From Hyphomicrobiales bacterium (lineage in GTDB: Bacteria > Pseudomonadota > Alphaproteobacteria > Rhizobiales > Rhizobiaceae): a stretch of 39,621 nt of DNA. The notes beneath the pieces were generated by a model, which was not told where the DNA came from, did no database searches, and saw only the letters and a list, made by a program, of their open reading frames with translations. Shown here one piece after another: positions 16,538 through 23,194 of this stretch (the stretch's first letter is position 1; each line of letters opens with the position of its first letter). The stretch is taken from contig UEIF01000044.1 in assembly GCA_900468805.1 (NCBI GenBank), forward strand, positions 1 to 39,621, given 5' to 3'. The position numbers were made by a program, and so were the translations under genes.

Positions 16538-17356
16538 TCAACCAGCCTTCTTTCGACCCTTGAGATCGGCTTCAACGCTCTTCTTCAATGCATCCATGAT
16601 GTTGATGACATTGGAAGGCGCATCGGATTCGGCCTTCTTGCCCTTCGCCTTTTTGACAGGCTTCAACGCTTTCTTCTTCGAGGCAATAAGCTTGAGCAGG
16701 CTTTCCTGTATGGGGTCTGTCACCAGTTCGGATAACCATTTCTCCAGCCGTGGCTTGATCATCTTCTTGATGGCCTCGACGGTTTTCGGGTTGGCCTTCT
16801 TTTCGATGTCCTGAAAGTACTCACCCTCGGGACGGACCTCATCGCCGAACCGAAGGGTCCAGACGACGATGCCCTTGCCGCGGGGTTCAAGCACGACTGC
16901 TCTTTCGCGCCTCCCGATAACCACTCGAGAGATGCCGACGACGTCGTCGGCTTTCATGGCCTCTCGGATGACAGCAAACGCCTCGTTTCCGATCTTGTCG
17001 TTCGGCATGAGATAGTGTGGGGTCTCAAGGTATACCCACTCGATGCTTCCACGGGGCACGAACTTCTCGATATCGATGGTCCGCACAGTGTCCAGTTCGA
17101 CAGACTCAAGGTCGTCATCTGTGAGCAGCACGTAGTCGTTCTCGCCACGTTCGTAGCCTTTGGCCTCGTACTCGTCCTTCACGGGCTTGCCCGTGACCGA
17201 GTCCACGTACTGCGAGACAACACGGTTTCCGGTTGCCTTGTTTAGGGTGTGGAAGCGAACCTTTTCGCTTTCCGAGGTCGCGGGACTCATGGCGACGGGG
17301 CAGGTGACAAGCGACAGTTTGAGATAGCCTCTCCAGTAGGGGCGACGCAGGGCCAT
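16538..17356 (-). CDS. ku: bacterial Ku DNA end-binding protein (second of pair)
   Basis: A 272-residue Ku homologue. It starts with the family motif RPYWRGYLKLSLVTCPVAM, then VRFHTLNKATGNRVVSQYVD, YERGENDYVLLTDDDL, IEKFVPRGSIEWVYLETPHYL and the core GKGIVVWTLRFGDEVR. The lysine-rich C-terminus (KKALKPVKKAKGKK, then LKKSVEADLKGRKKAG) is typical of proteobacterial Ku. Ku binds DNA double-strand ends and recruits LigD in non-homologous end joining. It lies 11 bases after the other Ku gene, so both are co-transcribed. In Sinorhizobium an adjacent Ku pair (sku3/sku4) is known, and the two products may form a heterodimer as proposed there. No intact ligD is in this window. Confidence 0.95.
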   Translation of the reverse strand: MALRRPYWRGYLKLSLVTCPVAMSPATSESEKVRFHTLNKATGNRVVSQYVDSVTGKPVKDEYEAKGYERGENDYVLLTDDDLESVELDTVRTIDIEKFVPRGSIEWVYLETPHYLMPNDKIGNEAFAVIREAMKADDVVGISRVVIGRRERAVVLEPRGKGIVVWTLRFGDEVRPEGEYFQDIEKKANPKTVEAIKKMIKPRLEKWLSELVTDPIQESLLKLIASKKKALKPVKKAKGKKAESDAPSNVINIMDALKKSVEADLKGRKKAG

Positions 17357-17367
17357 GGGTGATCCTC

Positions 17368-18249
17368 CTAACCGGCTTTCTTCTGTGCGGTCTTCGCCGT
17401 TGATTTCTCGGCAGTCGCCTTCTTACGCTTCCTGGCGTTCGTATTGGCGGCAGCCTTCTTGGGCTTGGCATCGCCCATGCCCGCACTCTCGCGCAGTGCC
17501 TTGAGGAGATCGTTTGGTTTGGAAACCTTCACGGGCTTAGGCTTCGGCAACGTCTTGCCTTCGGCTTTGGCTTTCACCAGCTTGGCAAGGGCGTTTTCGT
17601 AGCGGTCATCGAATTTTGCCGGATCGAAATCACCCTTCTTGGTGCCGATGATGTGCTTTGCGAGGTCGATCATTTCGCCTTCGACCTTTATATCTGGCAT
17701 TTCCTTGAATCCCTCGTCGGACGAGCGGACCTCGTAGTCGAAATTGAGGGTGGTTGCGATGAGCCCCCGTCCGTGCGCGCGGATCAATACAGTTCGCATC
17801 CGGCGGAACAGAACGGTCCTGGCTATTGCCGTGACGCCTGCTTCCTTGAGCGCGTCGCGCAGCCCGGCGAATGCATCCTGGGAGACGTCATCCGTGGGGA
17901 CGAGATAATAGGGCTTGTCGAAATAGACGTCGTCAATGTCGGAGCAGGGGAGAAACGCTTCGACCTCAAGCATCTTGTCGGAATCCGGGATGACAGCCGT
18001 CACTTCTTCCGGGTCGATCATAATGTACTGACCGTCGCCGACATCGAAGCCCTTCACTTGCTGGTCGCGGTCGACAGTTTCTTCGGTTTCACTGTCGACG
18101 AACTCCCGGCGAACCCGGTTGCCCGTGGCTTCATTGATGGTGTGGAAGGTGATGCGGTCTGACGTGGAGGCCGCCGTATAGAGGGCAACGCCACAGCTGA
18201 TCTCGCCGATCTTGATGTGGCCTTTCCACTGAGCGCGATGAGCGGCCAT
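17368..18249 (-). CDS. ku: bacterial Ku DNA end-binding protein (first of pair)
   Basis: A 293-residue Ku homologue. N-terminal AHRAQWKGHIKIGEISCGVALY, ITFHTINEATGNRVRREFVD, VKGFDVGDGQYIMIDPEE, AFLPCSDIDDVYFDKPYYL and RGLIATTLNFDYEVRSSDEG follow the Ku fold. The C-terminal tail is rich in Lys and Ala (KPKKAAANTNARKRKKATAEK), as expected for DNA contacts. GGAGGG lies 11 bases ahead of the ATG. An EcfG-type promoter ends about 30 bases upstream, which predicts general-stress or stationary-phase expression of the Ku operon. Its sequence differs considerably from the second Ku, consistent with paralogues of long standing rather than a recent duplication. Confidence 0.95.
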   Translation of the reverse strand: MAAHRAQWKGHIKIGEISCGVALYTAASTSDRITFHTINEATGNRVRREFVDSETEETVDRDQQVKGFDVGDGQYIMIDPEEVTAVIPDSDKMLEVEAFLPCSDIDDVYFDKPYYLVPTDDVSQDAFAGLRDALKEAGVTAIARTVLFRRMRTVLIRAHGRGLIATTLNFDYEVRSSDEGFKEMPDIKVEGEMIDLAKHIIGTKKGDFDPAKFDDRYENALAKLVKAKAEGKTLPKPKPVKVSKPNDLLKALRESAGMGDAKPKKAAANTNARKRKKATAEKSTAKTAQKKAG

Positions 18250-18264
18250 GTCGTAACTCCCTCC

Positions 18265-18289
18265 GGAACCTTTCCATCAACTCTCTGTT
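18265..18289 (+). promoter_or_regulatory. EcfG (RpoE2)-type promoter for the small gene at 18325
   Basis: GGAAC (18265-18269), 17 bases, then GTT (18287-18289). The rhizobial general stress sigma factor recognises GGAAC-N16/17-cGTT. The predicted start is near 18297, 28 bases ahead of the small gene. It interleaves with the Ku promoter on the other strand. Confidence 0.65.
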
Positions 18290-18303
18290 CTCACTTTCGT
18301 TCC
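18279..18303 (-). promoter_or_regulatory. EcfG (RpoE2)-type promoter for the Ku operon
   Basis: On the minus strand, GGAAC at 18303-18299, 17 bases, then GTT at 18281-18279. The predicted start is near 18271, about 20 bases ahead of the first Ku gene. RpoE2 control of a Ku pair has been reported in Sinorhizobium, which supports the call. Confidence 0.7.
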
Positions 18304-18324
18304 GAGCAATACAAGGGAAGCGAT

Positions 18325-18582
18325 ATGTTGCAGCACTATCATGACACAGACGATAGGGAGGACAGCAAGGGCAGTCCGATTCTATTCAATGCTGTCGTGA
18401 CTTGGTTTCGCGTCTACCAAGTCCCTTTCGATCATAGGGTCGCCGACGTGCTGTGCACGGTGGCCATGGCACTTCACTTTGATGGGCTTGGCGAACGGCA
18501 GATCACGGATCATCTTATCCGGAAGTTCAACGGTCCGATGTCCACGATGGCGACCGCGGCGTCTTCCTTGGCATACCACTGA
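18325..18582 (+). CDS. small stress-associated protein, unknown function
   Basis: An 85-residue protein (MLQHYHDTDD start) with AAGGGAAG seven bases or so ahead of the ATG and an EcfG-type promoter upstream. The sequence is soluble, with a central helical part (NAVVTWFRVYQVPFDHRVAD, then TVAMALHFDGLGERQITDHL) and a Ser/Ala-rich end. I do not recognise the family. It shares its control region with the Ku operon, which suggests a role in the same general-stress response, but no function can be read from the sequence. Confidence 0.65.
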   Translation: MLQHYHDTDDREDSKGSPILFNAVVTWFRVYQVPFDHRVADVLCTVAMALHFDGLGERQITDHLIRKFNGPMSTMATAASSLAYH

Positions 18583-19241
18583 GGCTTCGCCACAATGTTC
18601 ACCGGCCCAGTGAGATGGAGGCGGCGAGCGAGAAAGTTCCATGGCAATCAGCAATGTGGCCGTCCTCATCCGGTTCACTAACGTTTTCGGAGGTTGTATT
18701 TTCTCAATGAGACGAGATTATTGTAGAATATTGAAGTCTGCGTTGCCTCGGAGACCGGCGGCGTTGAGTTGAACGATGCTGAGATCTGGGAAGGGAGGAG
18801 AGGACGGCTGTAACGTCACCGGCGCCTCGATATAGACTATGCGGCCATTTGGCCCGATCGGAAGCGTCGGTCCGATCTGCCGCCAGGCAAGTGGATCGTC
18901 TCGTCTATGATCTCTATTGTGATGAACGAGCGTCTGGAGGGTTGGCGACGACGATTTCGCGCAACATGCGGATCCGTCGGTATTCGATCATCGCGAATAG
19001 CCGCCGATGATCGTCGAGCCCACGCAGATTACTAACGCCATGGCAAGCGTTACGGGATCGGCGCCCAGGATGTCGTGCACTGGAACTACCTTAATTTCAA
19101 AACGGGCGGGACCCATCTTCGCCGTGGCTAAATAGAAGCCTATTGCTCGTGGGTACGCTGAGCCGCGTCGAGGGCAATATTTTACAATACCTCGTCCCCG
19201 CGAAAAACTAGGAGCATTCCGAACCTTCAAGGATCGGGATT
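18583..19241. other. long intergenic region, nothing convincing
   Basis: About 660 bases between the small stress gene and the LysE-type exporter gene. Only short frames without ribosome sites occur on both strands. The text around 18895-18960 gives RLVYDLYCDERASGG in one frame, which could be an old gene scrap, but I cannot assign it. AAGGATCGGG at 19229 is the ribosome site of the next gene. Confidence 0.35.
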
Positions 19242-19841
19242 ATGACGACCGCATTGCTGCTTTCCATGGCAACCTTCTCACTTGCCGCTTCCATCTCACC
19301 TGGACCCGTCAATATCCTCGCTATGTCGATCGGCATGCGATATGGACTGGGCCGGTCGATGCGGTTCGCCACCGGCGCGACCATCGGGTTCACCGTCCTG
19401 CTCATGCTTATGGGCCTTGGCTTGAGTGCGGCCGTCAACTGCTTGCCAAATCTACTGGCCGGAATTCGCTGGTCGGGTGTTCTGTTTCTGATCTATATGG
19501 CGATTGCGCTCGCGGCCGATGGCGGTCGATTGTCCGCAACCACGATGGCCGCGGCGCCGTCCGCGATCGATGGCGCTTTGCTTCAATGGCTCAATCCGAA
19601 AGCCTGGCTTGCATCGACTGCCGGAATGGGAGTCTTTGCGGCAGGAGCGGACCTTGACCGCCTAATGACATTCGCGGCCGTTTATTTCGTCGTTTGCTAC
19701 GTCTCGGTCTTATGCTGGGCGATGGTAGGAACCGCTCTTCGCCGATGGATCGCGGAGCCTTCGAAAATTCGAACAATAAATAGATTTCTAGCTGTGCTGC
19801 TGGCTGCAGGCGCGGCCTATCTGGCTCTCGCTGGCGCCTAA
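19242..19841 (+). CDS. LysE/RhtB family amino-acid exporter
   Basis: A 199-residue membrane protein with about six helices. The family signature FSLAASISPGPVNILAMSIG lies near the N-terminus, followed by RYGLGRSMRFATGATIGF and the conserved QWLNPKAW. These proteins export amino acids or similar small metabolites. AAGGATCGGG precedes the ATG. Its stop overlaps by four bases the stop of a convergent AraC-type regulator gene, a common arrangement in which the regulator may control the exporter, though that is not proven here. Confidence 0.9.
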   Translation: MTTALLLSMATFSLAASISPGPVNILAMSIGMRYGLGRSMRFATGATIGFTVLLMLMGLGLSAAVNCLPNLLAGIRWSGVLFLIYMAIALAADGGRLSATTMAAAPSAIDGALLQWLNPKAWLASTAGMGVFAAGADLDRLMTFAAVYFVVCYVSVLCWAMVGTALRRWIAEPSKIRTINRFLAVLLAAGAAYLALAGA

Positions 19842-20662
19842 CTCGAAACTGCCGCAGCATACTGGCCGGGATTGACCGCGGTAAAGCGTTTGAAGGCGCG
19901 TTGAAAATGAGCTTGATCGAAAAACATCGTTTCGTGAGCCGCATCCAGGATGGTCGCGCCGTTTCGCAACATCCGTCGTGCTTTCTGGATGCGGTAGTCG
20001 ATGAGATATGTGTACGGCGTCAGGCCGAACCGTCTTTTGAACGAGCGTATGAGATAGGAGGCAGAGAGGCTGGAGGCGTCGCATATGTCGCCGAGGCCAA
20101 GCTTTACGTTCCAGTTATCCCGAATGAAATCAGCGGCGATGGAAATCCGGTCACTGTCGGGGGGTACTCTTCTCAGGCTGCCACCCAACGTCTCGTAAAC
20201 GTCCGCGAAAACTACAGTCGCTGCAACCTCCCGACTGAGCGTGGTGGCGTCTGGCGATTCCAAAGCCGCATAGAGCGCGTTCAAGCCGTTGTAGAGAGCC
20301 GGCCCATCGTGAACCATTCGCTCGATGTAGAGGAAGGTCCCGTCACCGCTGCCACTGAGGCCCGCTTGAATCTCTCCGAACCATCCCGTCTCGACGTAGA
20401 ACATTCGGTAAGACCACCCGCGCCCTCCAATGGGATTGCAGGCATGGACGTCGCCGGGGTTCATGATGGTGACGGAGCCCCGCGAAATCTGCCCCGTGCG
20501 GCCGCTGTTCAGATAGTTCGTCTGACCACCGGTAATCACGCCGATGGAAAAGGTTTCATGGCTGTGCCTGTCGAAACAGATCTGCCGTCCGTCAGCCACG
20601 ACCCTCGCTTCGATGAATGGCAACTGGCTGTCATACCAGAAGGTATTGTTCGGCGCATTCAT
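19838..20662 (-). CDS. AraC family transcriptional regulator
   Basis: About 274 residues from ATG 20662 (MNAPNNTFWYDSQLP); an upstream in-frame extension to 20737 is low-complexity and unlikely. The N-terminal cupin-like sensor part includes ICFDRHSHETFSIGVITGG and the typical NPGDVHACNP. The C-terminal double helix-turn-helix has LGDICDASSLSASYLIRSFK and FFDQAHFQRAFKRFTAVNPG. This is the arrangement of ligand-responsive AraC regulators found with LysE exporters. The gene converges on the exporter gene with a four-base stop overlap. Confidence 0.9.
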   Translation of the reverse strand: MNAPNNTFWYDSQLPFIEARVVADGRQICFDRHSHETFSIGVITGGQTNYLNSGRTGQISRGSVTIMNPGDVHACNPIGGRGWSYRMFYVETGWFGEIQAGLSGSGDGTFLYIERMVHDGPALYNGLNALYAALESPDATTLSREVAATVVFADVYETLGGSLRRVPPDSDRISIAADFIRDNWNVKLGLGDICDASSLSASYLIRSFKRRFGLTPYTYLIDYRIQKARRMLRNGATILDAAHETMFFDQAHFQRAFKRFTAVNPGQYAAAVSS

Positions 20663-20806
20663 CACAATCCACCGCAGCGAAAATCTGATTGTAGCGGCAG
20701 GGGGTGCGGTGGTCCGCCGCACCCCCCCCGGAACCACGCGCGATAGAAAATCTTACTCAAATCCAAAGCCGTCCGAAGACGTCTGACCGTAAATCGAAAG
20801 AACCCC

Positions 20807-21256
20807 GTGTCAACCAAGCTCGTCATCCTATCCACCTTTCTCGTTGCTTCTCTCGCAGGTTGTCAGAGCGCCCCGCCTGTGACCCCGGTTGGCTATATCG
20901 GCACCACCAAAGACGGTGTGATGACGGCTAGGCCGTTGACCGATGCCGAAATGGCAAAGGCTATGAAGTCCGCAAAACGGGCAAGCGAGATGGCCCCGGC
21001 AATTGCTGCGGCAAACACCTTTGGAGGCCTGGACCCAACCGGCGTGAGCCAGATGGCGGTCACCGCGGAAACCAGGAGGCGCATGGAGGATTTCCAGCAA
21101 TACGTCCCTGGCATGATGGCGGCAAATGTCCAGCGGCTCGAGACGTATTGCAAGTCCAACCCGAAATTTGACGCCTGCGTCGAGTTTCGAAAAACCAAGG
21201 CGGAAATGAAAGCGCGTGGCCAGCGAATGCCGGATGGCTCGGTTCCCCAGCCCTAG
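20807..21256 (+). CDS. small lipoprotein, unknown function
   Basis: A 149-residue protein starting at GTG 20807. The signal sequence LVILSTFLVASLAGC ends in the lipobox LAGC, placing the lipid-modified Cys at residue 19. The mature part is Ala/Met-rich with an amphipathic region (DAEMAKAMKSAKRASEMAPA) and a Cys pair (YCKSNPKFDAC) that could form a disulphide. No family is recognised. It is monocistronic between the AraC and DeoR genes. Confidence 0.7.
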   Translation: MSTKLVILSTFLVASLAGCQSAPPVTPVGYIGTTKDGVMTARPLTDAEMAKAMKSAKRASEMAPAIAAANTFGGLDPTGVSQMAVTAETRRRMEDFQQYVPGMMAANVQRLETYCKSNPKFDACVEFRKTKAEMKARGQRMPDGSVPQP

Positions 21257-21341
21257 GCGGGTTCGAATGCGAGCGGTTCAGACGTTTGCCACCTGGCTTT
21301 GAAATCAGCTCTTCCTTTTGTCATGCCCAGTTTGTCTAAGC

Positions 21342-22097
21342 TTATGCGCGCGTGATCGAGATACCACGGGATTTGTAAGGCTCCACGAGATCGGTCGGGC
21401 AGCTCTTCTCCACGATGAGGCCGTCGATGTGATCGAGGCTGATAATGTCGTAGGCGGAGACCGCGCCGAGCTTCTCTTTGGATGCAAGCACAATCGTTTC
21501 CGCCGACTGGCGACTGATGGCGCGCTTCATCGCCGCCTCTTCTCTGTCACCTGTCGTCAGTCCGTGGTCAGGATGGATACCGGTTACGCCCATGAAGAAA
21601 ATGTCGGCGCGGATGTGGGAGATGCCCTCGATCGCCACGGCCCCCACTGCCACGTTGGAGTGCTTGTAGATGCGGCCGCCGATGAGCTCGACGTCGATGC
21701 CCGGGTGGTCGGAGAGTGCGACCGCGATGTCAGGGCTGTGGGTGGCGATTGTCGCACTCAATTGCTTGGAAAAGGCGCGGGCGACCGCAACGGCATTTGT
21801 CCCGCCATCGAGAAAGATAATCTGGCCGTTCTTCACCATTGCGGCAGCCGCCTTGGCGATTGCCGTTTTGTCCTCGACGGAAATTTTCCTTCTGCTCGGG
21901 AGATCAGCGAGTGCTTTGGATGCTGGTAAAGCCCCGCCGTGGACTCGTTGAAGCAGACCTTCGGCTGCAAGCTCGCGCAGGTCGCGCCGAATCGTATCCT
22001 CTGACAGGCCCAGCGTCAGGCTGAGTTCTTTCGCGACCACGCGGCCGGTGTTTCCAAGGGTTTCGAGGATGAGGGCTTTTCTTTCGGTCGTCAGCAT
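21342..22097 (-). CDS. DeoR family transcriptional regulator
   Basis: About 251 residues from ATG 22097, which has AGAGAGG nearby. The N-terminal winged helix reads TTERKALILETLGNTGRVVA, then LGLSEDTIRRDLRELAAEGL and VHGGALP, the DeoR signature. The C-terminal sugar-phosphate-binding domain has FLDGGTNAVAVARAF, ELIGGRIYK and DGLIVEKSCP. DeoR regulators usually repress genes of sugar or nucleoside use and respond to phosphorylated sugars. It is divergent from a nudK-like gene, and the 84-base region between them holds an array of TGCA repeats that are probable operators. Confidence 0.9.
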   Translation of the reverse strand: MLTTERKALILETLGNTGRVVAKELSLTLGLSEDTIRRDLRELAAEGLLQRVHGGALPASKALADLPSRRKISVEDKTAIAKAAAAMVKNGQIIFLDGGTNAVAVARAFSKQLSATIATHSPDIAVALSDHPGIDVELIGGRIYKHSNVAVGAVAIEGISHIRADIFFMGVTGIHPDHGLTTGDREEAAMKRAISRQSAETIVLASKEKLGAVSAYDIISLDHIDGLIVEKSCPTDLVEPYKSRGISITRA

Positions 22098-22135
22098 GAC
22101 GTTCCTCTCTTTCAGTTGCGTCTTGTTGCACGTTT

Positions 22136-22180
22136 GATATTTTCGTGCAATAGCATGCAATTATGTGCATGGGAGGCGAG
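22136..22180. promoter_or_regulatory. inverted-repeat operator array between deoR-type and nudK-type genes
   Basis: TTGCACG (22136-22142) and CGTGCAA (22154-22160) form a perfect 7-bp inverted repeat with an 11-base spacer. A second palindrome, ATGCA (22165-22169) and TGCAT (22176-22180), follows. TGCA cores start at 22137, 22156, 22166 and 22176, spaced 19, 10 and 10 bases, so the sites lie on nearly the same helix face. It fits a DeoR-type operator controlling both divergent genes. Confidence 0.6.
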
Positions 22181-22181
22181 C

Positions 22182-22763
22182 ATGACGATATCTGATCGAA
22201 TCAAGGTGGAGGATGTGACCACGCTCTCCAGCGACTGGTACATTCTGAAGAAGACAACGTTCAGCTTCCTGCGGGGCGACGGCACCTGGCAGAAGCAGAG
22301 CCGGGAAACCTATGACCGCGGTAACGGTGCGACGATTCTTCTATACGATCTTGAGCGGCGCACGGTGCTGCTCACCCGGCAATTCCGGTATCCGGCTTAC
22401 GTCAATGGCCATGATGATCTCCTGACGGAAGCGCCGGCTGGTCTTTTGGACAATGCCAGTCCGGAGGAGCGGATAAAGGCGGAAGTCGAAGAGGAAACCG
22501 GATACCGCGTGAGCGATGTACGCCAGATTTTCGATGCCTTCATGAGCCCGGGATCGGTGACCGAGAGGCTCCACTTCTTTGTCGGCGCCTATTCAGCTGC
22601 GGACGAAGTGTCCGGCGGCGGCGGAAATGCGGATGAAGGCGAGGAGATCGAGCGCCTGGAGCCGACGATCGACGAAGCGCTGGAGATGATCGGGGATGGA
22701 CGCATCCGCGACGGAAAGACGATCATGCTGCTCCAGCATGCCGCCCTTCATGTGTTCAAATGA
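22182..22763 (+). CDS. nudK: NudK-like Nudix hydrolase (GDP-mannose pyrophosphatase family)
   Basis: A 193-residue protein from ATG 22182 behind GGGAGGCGAGC. It aligns along its length with E. coli NudK: WYILKKTTFSFLRGDG, ETYDRGNGATILLYDLERRTV, LLTRQFRYPAYVNG, the Nudix box region GLLDNASPEERIKAEVEEET, FDAFMSPGSVTERLHFFVG, the Gly-rich GGGGNADEGEEIERLE and GRIRDGKTIMLLQH. NudK-type enzymes hydrolyse GDP-mannose or related nucleotide sugars and sit in the cytoplasm. The divergent DeoR regulator probably controls it, linking nucleotide-sugar turnover to a sugar signal. Confidence 0.88.
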   Translation: MTISDRIKVEDVTTLSSDWYILKKTTFSFLRGDGTWQKQSRETYDRGNGATILLYDLERRTVLLTRQFRYPAYVNGHDDLLTEAPAGLLDNASPEERIKAEVEEETGYRVSDVRQIFDAFMSPGSVTERLHFFVGAYSAADEVSGGGGNADEGEEIERLEPTIDEALEMIGDGRIRDGKTIMLLQHAALHVFK

Positions 22764-22831
22764 ACGGATCAACGCCCCCGTGTGCGGCCGGATAGAGCGG
22801 GTGATTCCGCCCCGCTAATGATGAGGTTAAA

Positions 22832-22999
22832 ATGACATCTCCTGTCTTCCATCTGGTGTGCGTCCGCATCGGCGCAGGAAAGACGACCTACTCGGGTAAA
22901 TCCGCAGACGTGGGAATGCGCAACGTTCCCCGACGCTTCGCTGATGTGCGCAGCCGGGGTATGCAGCTTGGAGGGGATCGCCGCCGTTTCTTGGAGTAG
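22832..22999 (+). pseudogene. remnant of a P-loop ATP-binding (AAA_33-like) kinase
   Basis: A 55-codon frame begins MTSPVFHLVCVRIGAGKTTY, which resembles the start of small P-loop kinases of the form hxCGRIGAGKTTYA. The Walker A first glycine is Val (GTC where GGC is expected). The rest of the domain, normally about 150 residues, is missing; the frame runs into a non-homologous Arg-rich end. It is probably a decayed fragment. Confidence 0.4.
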
Positions 23000-23152
23000 C
23001 TGCTTACGAGCCACCGGTGCGCCTGTCATGACCAGAAGTCGCGGGAAGAAGGTTGAGTGCCAGTAAGCGGTTAAACAGGCCGGGCAGATCTTCTCTTACA
23101 ACCAGCACACAAAGCCACGCCACAGCCACTATGGCGCTTGCTGAAACGAACA

Positions 23153-23178
23153 CAGCCCGGGCATCACCGCCCGGGCTG
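23153..23178 (-). terminator. strong hairpin downstream of the chemotaxis receptor gene
   Basis: CAGCCCGGGC (23153-23162) and GCCCGGGCTG (23169-23178) form a perfect 10-bp stem with a 6-base loop, 17 bases after the receptor stop. On the minus strand it is followed by TGTTCGTTT. The rest of the 22764-23194 gap holds only the kinase remnant and no gene I can support. Confidence 0.6.
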
Positions 23179-23194
23179 ACTGTCTTGGCTCTGA

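Noticed and set aside
18988..19230. An 80-codon minus-strand open frame
   Set aside because: No ribosome site, no recognisable domain and unusual composition; treated as non-coding.
20731..20760. GGAAC ahead of the lipoprotein gene as an EcfG promoter
   Set aside because: The -10 position reads TCTT and not GTT.
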